Below are positions 54,030 through 64,000 of a stretch of DNA of 64,000 nucleotides, piece by piece. A program made the translations under genes and the position numbers. Origin of the DNA: Nocardia amamiensis (GTDB taxonomy: Bacteria; Actinomycetota; Actinomycetes; Mycobacteriales; Mycobacteriaceae). The notes under the pieces are model-generated. The model saw nothing but the letters and a program-made list of their open reading frames with translations, made no database searches and was not told where the DNA came from. The stretch lies in the NCBI RefSeq assembly GCF_015477605.1, contig NZ_JADLQX010000001.1, positions 62,001 through 126,000 of the forward strand, read 5' to 3'. Position 1 is the stretch's first letter. Each line of letters starts with the position of its first letter.

Positions 54030-54172
54030 GTGCTTGTGGTTGCGGTGGGTGGTCATGGTTCCCGGTGGAAGGGCTTGGCCACCGGACCCCCGTGCTTGTG
54101 GTTGCGGTGGGTGGTCATGGTTCCCGGTGGAAGGGCTTGGCCACCGGACCCCAGGCTTGTGATTGCGTTGGG
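54024..54172 (+). repeat. 62-bp direct tandem repeat, 2.4 units
   Basis: Units start at 54024, 54086 and 54148 (partial). Units 1 and 2 are identical over 62 bp and read ACCCCCGTGCTTGTGG, TTGCGGTGGGTGGTCATG, GTTCCCGGTGGAAGGGC, TTGGCCACCGG. The third keeps only about 25 bases with changes. It begins in the end of repeat copy C. Confidence 0.9.
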
Positions 54173-54246
54173 AGCTTGGCGGAAAGCCGACAGTCACTGT
54201 GCGAGCAGCCACTCCACCGTGCTCCGGCCTTCCGCTCCGCCGTTCC

Positions 54247-54885
54247 TCACTGATGCACGATGCTCTTGGCGCCCACCATGCGCACCATGCTGAGGATCGG
54301 GAGTCCGATCACCAAATGTTCGACACCAGTGGTGATGCCCACCCACAGATCGTTGGACAGTGCCAGTGGAATGACCACCGCCGCGGCGGTGAGGATTCCC
54401 ACGATCCAGCCGAAGAACAATTCCGGTGACGGAGTGCCCAGGCGCAGCAGATACCAGAGCACCCCGGCCAGCAGCGTGCAGATGAAGGCCACCACCGCGA
54501 ACCAGAACGAGTCCTGAGCCATCGGGTTCCATACGCCGAACTTGCCGCTCTCGGTCACCCGGGTGGCGATGATTTCGATGATCCAGGCGCACAGCCAGGC
54601 CGCGAGCGCGGTCACCACCGCCGCAGCGAACACACCACCGGTGAACATGCCGATGTTGACGTCCGGCCCCTGCTGTGACCGAGACTGCCGGTCCGGATAC
54701 TCGGACTGCTGATATGCGCTGTATCCGTGGTCTTGGCTGTATCCGTGGTCTTGGCTGTATCCGGAACCCTGGCCGTATCCGGAACCGTCGCGGTATCCGG
54801 GATCACCCCTGTACCCGGGATCGCGGTAGTTCCCCGGCTGGTATCCGGCTTCATAACGTGCCGTGTGCTGGTCGCGCGGATCCAT
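54247..54885 (-). CDS. Tyr/Gly-rich membrane protein
   Basis: 212 residues from the ATG at 54885. The N-terminal 75 residues are Tyr/Gly/Asp/Gln-rich with repeats YRDPGYRGDPGYRDG and GYSQDHGYSQDHGY, reminiscent of the FhaA linker. Four membrane helices follow: about 80-105, 125-145, 148-165 and 170-195, with TESGKFGVWNPMAQDSF between the first two. I do not recognise the family. Between the tRNA-Ile and plus tRNA-Ala genes. Confidence 0.7.
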   Translation of the reverse strand: MDPRDQHTARYEAGYQPGNYRDPGYRGDPGYRDGSGYGQGSGYSQDHGYSQDHGYSAYQQSEYPDRQSRSQQGPDVNIGMFTGGVFAAAVVTALAAWLCAWIIEIIATRVTESGKFGVWNPMAQDSFWFAVVAFICTLLAGVLWYLLRLGTPSPELFFGWIVGILTAAAVVIPLALSNDLWVGITTGVEHLVIGLPILSMVRMVGAKSIVHQ

Positions 54886-55649
54886 GGGATTCAACCGCCG
54901 ATCACCTCCGTCGAGAGCATGCGTGTGGGTCGAGTGTAGGGCCCGACCGAACCGGCTGCTGGCCGCATTCGGATACCCATAGAGCTGCGGGAGCGAGAAG
55001 TGTGGGATGACTTGGGCCCGGCACGGTCCACGATCGAAGCCGCCCCGGGTCTTATCGGTCGTACGCCGACTCACCGAACTGCGGTAGCGCCAATCGCAGC
55101 ATGACCGGCGCGCTAGAGGTGCAAACCGCGCCGACTGTCACCTGCTCGGCGGCGGTGATCGAGTCCGCTGGGCTCATATATCCGGTAATGCAGACGCTCG
55201 AATACCCGATGCGCGTGCCGAAGGACCTATCGGTATTCCCGCACAGGGCTGGCGTCGCCGCCTACAAGGCAACTTCATCCATCCGGCCGCGGGATAGCTT
55301 GCCGCGCACAGCCATTCCTTCGAATCGCATTTTCGATGCTCCCTCACGGACTGTCCGGATTCGTTCGCCTGGCCGTCCCCGCCCGCGGATAAACCATCCC
55401 GAGCCTGGTAATACGAAGCGGTCCCGCATGTTCCGGGCCGTCACCGAGAATGCGTCGCTGGGCGCGGGCTCGAACTCGGAACTCCCCGCATGCTGCAGCT
55501 ATCCGCGATCCAAATGTGAAAACCGACCGCGTGACTCTAAGAGAAGTATGAGAAACCCCTATGGACATCATAAGTACCGAGGAGGAGCATATTCATGATG
55601 CCGTTTGTCGGGGAAACGGACAACCGTAAATCGGCAGATTGGAAGTCCA
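54886..55649. other. Gene-poor spacer of about 760 bp
   Basis: The ORF at 55101-55598 lacks a ribosome-binding site, third-position GC bias and motifs, so I do not call it. The DNA is lower in GC than average, especially from 55500 onward. Confidence 0.4.
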
Positions 55650-56213
55650 ATGATAATTAGAAAGTTGGTGGCGACCGCACTCATAGCCATTGCATCCACA
55701 GGGATCGCTACCGTCACGGCCCAAGGTCAGGGCCGAGTAGCGGGGCAGGAAATCACTGCCACCTTGTCGGACGGCCCCATCGCCTACACGACGACCCTGG
55801 CGGCTGATCACTCGAGCGCCACGATCAACCTCGCGTCCGGGAAGTTCGTCCCGGCTCCCGAAGGGATCAATGTGATCGCGGACAACGGCGCACTCGTCGG
55901 CTCGATCCCGACGACGCTGCGCATGGAGACGGGGCAAACCTTCACCGTCACACCGTCGCTCGACAGCACGGGCCGGATCCTGACTATGACACCGGCGAGT
56001 GGCGCACCGTCACCCGAGGCGGCCAACATGCCACCTGAGGTGCAGAGCCTGGTGCAGGATGCCCTGTTTATCGGGCTGTTCGTGGGCGCAGCGATCGGCT
56101 GCGCGATCGGCGTTCTCATCGGAATCTGGTTCTTCCTGGTGGGCGCCGTGATCGGTTGCGCGATCGGCGCTGCCATCGGTGCGACGATCGGCTTCTTCTT
56201 CTTCCCGCTCTGA
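55650..56213 (+). CDS. Secreted protein with C-terminal glycine-zipper helices
   Basis: 187 residues. A signal peptide (MIIRKLVATALIAIASTGIATVTAQG) is followed by a beta-rich domain (ITATLSDGPIAYTTTL, ATINLASGKFVP, TFTVTPSLDSTGRILTMTP) and two C-terminal hydrophobic helices rich in Gly/Ala (about 140-187: LFVGAAIGCAIGVLIG, VIGCAIGAAIGATIG). Similar secreted proteins of unknown function recur in Nocardia and Rhodococcus. GGAAG before the ATG is the likely ribosome-binding site. The glycine zipper could insert in a membrane or form oligomers. Confidence 0.65.
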   Translation: MIIRKLVATALIAIASTGIATVTAQGQGRVAGQEITATLSDGPIAYTTTLAADHSSATINLASGKFVPAPEGINVIADNGALVGSIPTTLRMETGQTFTVTPSLDSTGRILTMTPASGAPSPEAANMPPEVQSLVQDALFIGLFVGAAIGCAIGVLIGIWFFLVGAVIGCAIGAAIGATIGFFFFPL

Positions 56214-56501
56214 CAGATCTCCGGAAGGAACCGAATCAAGGTGGTCGACACGGCCGAGCGGTTACCAGGCCGCTCGGCCTCTCTGCGCTCGCAGACAGTC
56301 ACACCACTCGCAATCACTTACCGCCGAGGACTTGACCGGTTCAGGGAATCGGTTTGTCGACGCGCGAGATGCCCGGGTGTAGCCGTCGAGTGCATGCCGT
56401 GGCGGCGTGGCGCGCTCTTGATATGAGCCGAGAGCAGACTTTGTCGACGATGTCTACCGCGAACCCGGTACGGGACCATGCCCCAGATGAGAATCTCGAG
56501 G

Positions 56502-56575
56502 TGGGCCTAGGAGGACTTGAACCTCCGACCTCTTCGTTATCAGCGAAGCGCTCTAACCGCCTGAGCTATAGGCCC
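56502..56575 (-). tRNA. tRNA-Ile(GAT)
   Basis: 74 nt. Acceptor GGGCCTA / TAGGCCC, D-arm, anticodon loop CTGATAA (anticodon GAT), T-arm GAGGTTCAAGTCCTC, discriminator A. Downstream of gyrA and DUF3566 as in other mycolata. Confidence 0.95.
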
Positions 56576-56779
56576 GTGTTGTTCGACTCGGATCTCCGAG
56601 CCGAGAGCAAAGACTACCGGACATGACCTCCATGAACCAAAACGGCTGGTAGGCGGCATGCGGTGGTACGGGCGCGGAATGCCGATAACTTCCGGTGGTC
56701 GACACCCGATCGCCCGTCTTTCCAGCACCGGGATTGCAGGCACGGTCAGAGTACCTGTGCCAGATGCGCTGGGGAGACC

Positions 56780-56824
56780 CAAAAACGGCCGGTACCAGCC
56801 CCTGCAGAGGCGGGTACCGGCCGT
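56780..56824 (-). terminator. Terminator after gyrBA-DUF3566 unit
   Basis: 12-bp arms ACGGCCGGTACC (56785-56796) and GGTACCGGCCGT (56813-56824) around a 16-base loop, followed on the minus strand by TTTTT. It begins 14 bases after the DUF3566 stop. Confidence 0.85.
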
Positions 56825-56837
56825 TCGGAAGAACCGG

Positions 56838-58025
56838 CTAGTCGGGGTCGGCCAGGGTTACCTGGATGCCGCCGACGAGGTCGCAGCACTGGTTGTAGAT
56901 GAAGGTGCCGACCGTGCCCAGCGCGGTGAACAAGACGACGTTGATCAGGCCGATCACGCCCGCGTAGCCGAAGACGGTGCCCGCGTCGATCAACCCCACC
57001 GAGCCGCTGTCCTGAGACACCATGTCGGTGAACGTGTTGTTCAGCCGCTCCCACACGCCCATGCCCTCGAGCACGATGTACAGCAGGCCGACCGCCAGCA
57101 TCCACACGAAGAACATCGCCACGCTGATGACGAGGGTGATCTTCAGCGTCGACCAGGGATCGATGCGACGGAGCTGCACCGTCGCCCGCAGCGGCTGACC
57201 GGAAGCGGCCGCGGCGACCGCTACCGGAACCGCGGGCGAGACCGGTGCGGACTGCGGACCCGTGGGTTCGGTCTGCGGCAGCGGGTGGCGGATCTCGGAC
57301 AGGTCGGGCATGTCCTTGATCAGCTCCGGCCGCGCGATGCTGCGGGTGGGTCCGTCGATGCCGACGGACTTCACCATCGCCGCTTCCTTGCGTGCCGCCT
57401 TGGCCGCCAGGTCGGCGGTGGTGCGCGCGTTGGACGCGTTGTTGCCGAGCCCGACCGACCCGCCGGAGTTCGGGCGGCCGGTGACCGGCGCCTGACCAGG
57501 GCGGTACAGGTTGGACTGCGGTTCCCGCTGCGGAAGCTGCGACCAGCCGTCCTGATACGGCGACTGCTGTCCGCCGTTGCCTGCGGCGCCCCCGGCCTGC
57601 TTCTCCCCGCCCTCGGGCGCGGGCTGCTCGGCCTTGGTGTTTATCCGCGCCGTCTTCTGATCGAAGTGCTCCTGGCCGTCGCCGCCGGGCACCTTGTCCG
57701 GCTTCGCCTGCTGGGCCGGGAAATCACCCTGCTTGTCGCGCAACTCCTGCGGCTGGGCATTCGGCTGGTTGGCGCCGGGCCTCGGCTGGTTGCCGGGCTG
57801 CCCGACCGGCTGCCCACCGGGCTGAGGCCCCGGTTGGCTCTGGTGACCACCCGGCTGTCCACCACCGGGATGGCCGCCTCCTTGCTGGCCGCCACCGGGC
57901 TGACCGTTCTCGGCCGAGGCGACCGGCCGTGGGATCGGCCGCGGCGGGATCGGTGACGGTGCGATCCGCTCGGTCACACCGTTCGTCTGGTGCCGCTCGT
58001 CATTCGGCTGATTCGGAGTGGTCAA
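56838..58025 (-). CDS. DUF3566 transmembrane protein downstream of gyrA
   Basis: 395 residues. A long Pro/Gly/Gln-rich cytoplasmic N-terminus (1-275, runs such as GGGQQGGGHPGGGQPGG) leads to two membrane helices and the DUF3566 domain (VQLRRIDPWSTLKITLVISVAMFFVWML, VSQDSGSVGLIDAGTVFGYAGVIGLINVVLFTALGTVGTFIYN). The TTG at 58025 has AAGGA seven bases upstream. The gene follows gyrA in all mycolata (Rv0007 in M. tuberculosis). Its function is unresolved, with links to division reported. The N-terminus here is long. Confidence 0.92.
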   Translation of the reverse strand: MTTPNQPNDERHQTNGVTERIAPSPIPPRPIPRPVASAENGQPGGGQQGGGHPGGGQPGGHQSQPGPQPGGQPVGQPGNQPRPGANQPNAQPQELRDKQGDFPAQQAKPDKVPGGDGQEHFDQKTARINTKAEQPAPEGGEKQAGGAAGNGGQQSPYQDGWSQLPQREPQSNLYRPGQAPVTGRPNSGGSVGLGNNASNARTTADLAAKAARKEAAMVKSVGIDGPTRSIARPELIKDMPDLSEIRHPLPQTEPTGPQSAPVSPAVPVAVAAAASGQPLRATVQLRRIDPWSTLKITLVISVAMFFVWMLAVGLLYIVLEGMGVWERLNNTFTDMVSQDSGSVGLIDAGTVFGYAGVIGLINVVLFTALGTVGTFIYNQCCDLVGGIQVTLADPD

Positions 58026-58064
58026 TGGGAATCCTTAGATCCGTTCGTTGCCGCCGCTATTGGA

Positions 58065-60578
<2,514 letters not shown>

Positions 60579-60687
60579 GAGGTCTCCTGTGTCTTGCGGA
60601 TGCTCCCGCACCCCGTCGGCGTCATGAGCGCTGCGCGATGGTCTCGTGCGGAATCGTGGGATCGCGCGTCACGACGCGCGTGCTGAC

Positions 60688-63045
<2,358 letters not shown>

Positions 63046-63957
63046 TCAGCGAACGGCGCCGATCCGATCCACGAAGGCGGCGAGGTGGCGTGCCAGCTCC
63101 GCCGGATGTGAGATCGGCGACCAATGCCGAGCCGGGATCTCGGCGCGAGTCAGGTCCGGCACCCATCGACCGGCCTCGGCGTTGACCACCGGCCGCACCG
63201 CCCGGTCTCCGGTGGCGACGATCAGCTGCACCGGCACCTCGACGGGGCGGGGCCGCGGGTGGCGCAGGTGCGTGCGGATGTTCGCGCGGTAGAGCTTCAG
63301 GTTATTGATCATATCGGTGCGCAGCGTCGGCGCCGTCTCCACCAACGCGGGATCCAAGCCATCGAAGAACCCGAGGAAGCGCGGCCAATGGTTGGACAAC
63401 ACGCGCAGCACCGGATTCGGCAGTCCGGGAATCTGGAAAGCGACGGTGTAGGCCGAGGCGATGGCTTGGATGAGCGAACCGCGGAGCCGCGCCGCGGTGA
63501 CGGGGCCGCGCAGATAGGCGCCGAGGAAATCCAGGTTCGGGCCGGACACCGAAGTGAACGACGCGATCACCGACGCGGCGTCCGGAGCGGCGACCAACTC
63601 CCACCCGATCACCGATCCCCAGTCATGGCCGAGCACGTGGACACGTTGGCCCGGGGCGACCGCGTCGATCACCGCGCGCACGTCGGCCGCGAGCTCTTCG
63701 ATGCGGTAGGCGGCGACGTCAGTGGGCGCCGAGCTGTTGCCGGCACCGCGATTGTCGAACGCGATCACGCGATGACGGCCCGCGAGCAGCGTGGCCACCC
63801 GGCTCCACAGCACGTGCGTGTCGGGCCAGCCGTGGATCAGCAGGACCGGAATGCCCTCGGGATTACCACATTCATACACCGCGAGTTCGACGTCGCCGCG
63901 GTGGACGGTTCGGGTCGCGGTCGCGGGAAACGGGCCAACGGATGTGGTGATCGTCAT
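63046..63957 (-). CDS. Epoxide-hydrolase-like alpha/beta hydrolase
   Basis: 303 residues. The oxyanion motif HGWPD (about 43-47), the nucleophile elbow GHDWGS (Asp nucleophile, about 117-122) and the catalytic His in RHWSPISHP (about 279-287) indicate a class with an Asp nucleophile, i.e. epoxide hydrolase or haloalkane dehalogenase-like. The cap domain (about 140-225) is helical, favouring epoxide hydrolases. Substrate unknown. It lies upstream of gyrB on the same strand, in the place where recF and the small DUF721 gene are usually found. Confidence 0.85.
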   Translation of the reverse strand: MTITTSVGPFPATATRTVHRGDVELAVYECGNPEGIPVLLIHGWPDTHVLWSRVATLLAGRHRVIAFDNRGAGNSSAPTDVAAYRIEELAADVRAVIDAVAPGQRVHVLGHDWGSVIGWELVAAPDAASVIASFTSVSGPNLDFLGAYLRGPVTAARLRGSLIQAIASAYTVAFQIPGLPNPVLRVLSNHWPRFLGFFDGLDPALVETAPTLRTDMINNLKLYRANIRTHLRHPRPRPVEVPVQLIVATGDRAVRPVVNAEAGRWVPDLTRAEIPARHWSPISHPAELARHLAAFVDRIGAVR

Positions 63958-64000
63958 CGAAAAACCTTCCGCCCGGACGAATTCGGTCCGATGCGACAGG

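Noticed and set aside
55101..55598. 165-codon plus-strand ORF upstream of the secreted zipper protein
   Set aside because: Codon third positions lack GC bias and the product has no motif or start signal.

Overview
The window is chromosomal DNA from a high-GC mycolata-type actinomycete, most likely Nocardia or a close Nocardiaceae relative. The evidence is the gene order gyrB-gyrA-DUF3566-tRNA-Ile, the serine/threonine kinase and cell-shape cluster fhaA-fhaB-pstP-rodA-pbpA-pknA-pknB followed by trpG/pabA, crgA, a rhomboid protease and ppiA (the dnaA-proximal order known from Mycobacterium), many leaderless or GTG/TTG starts, and GTGA/ATGA start-stop overlaps. No assignment below rests on a database search.

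Layout. 0.1-7.8 kb: a decayed VOC fragment, then the MoxR/DUF58 envelope-associated block (membrane protein, DUF4129/DUF4350-like protein, MoxR ATPase, DUF58 protein), an adenosine/adenine deaminase-like gene, and divergent RDD and SpoIIM-like membrane proteins. 8.7-17.6 kb: more variable genes, namely a secreted propeller-like protein, a methyltransferase, an SDR behind a KstR-like operator, a tightly overlapped XRE regulator-aminotransferase-PntA-like dehydrogenase operon, small hypotheticals and a frameshifted immunity-like remnant. 17.9-32.7 kb: tRNA-Leu, the fhaA-pknB operon (30-bp tandem repeats in fhaA), an Hrp1-like CBS protein, pyrimidine reductase and pabA/trpG, crgA, two DnaA boxes, a PH-like membrane protein, a near-consensus parS, rhomboid protease and ppiA. 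33-40.5 kb: an ABC exporter, an acyl-CoA dehydrogenase-like gene, a flavin-reductase-like gene with a truncated SDR, a DUF1275 protein, a frameshifted DUF1444-like gene and a secreted NlpC/P60 peptidase. 40.8-44.1 kb: a plasmid-type parA/parB-like pair and a type VII secretion-associated gene beside a toxin-like gene.

44.3-53.9 kb is the most striking segment. Two identical tRNA-Ala(TGC) genes in inverted orientation bound about 9.4 kb carrying an aromatic ring-cleavage operon (extradiol dioxygenase, FAH-family hydrolase, acyl-CoA ligase, DoxX-like protein, FAD monooxygenase), its divergent TetR regulator with a 14-bp palindrome, and an MmpL transporter. Both tRNA-Ala genes and tRNA-Leu are followed by the same terminator-plus-double-hairpin repeat.

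54.2-64 kb: a tyrosine-rich membrane protein, a secreted glycine-zipper protein, tRNA-Ile, then DUF3566, gyrA and gyrB on the minus strand, and an epoxide-hydrolase-like protein upstream. GyrA carries Val89-Pro90 and GyrB carries Asn506 at positions where such residues give quinolone resistance in Mycobacterium tuberculosis.
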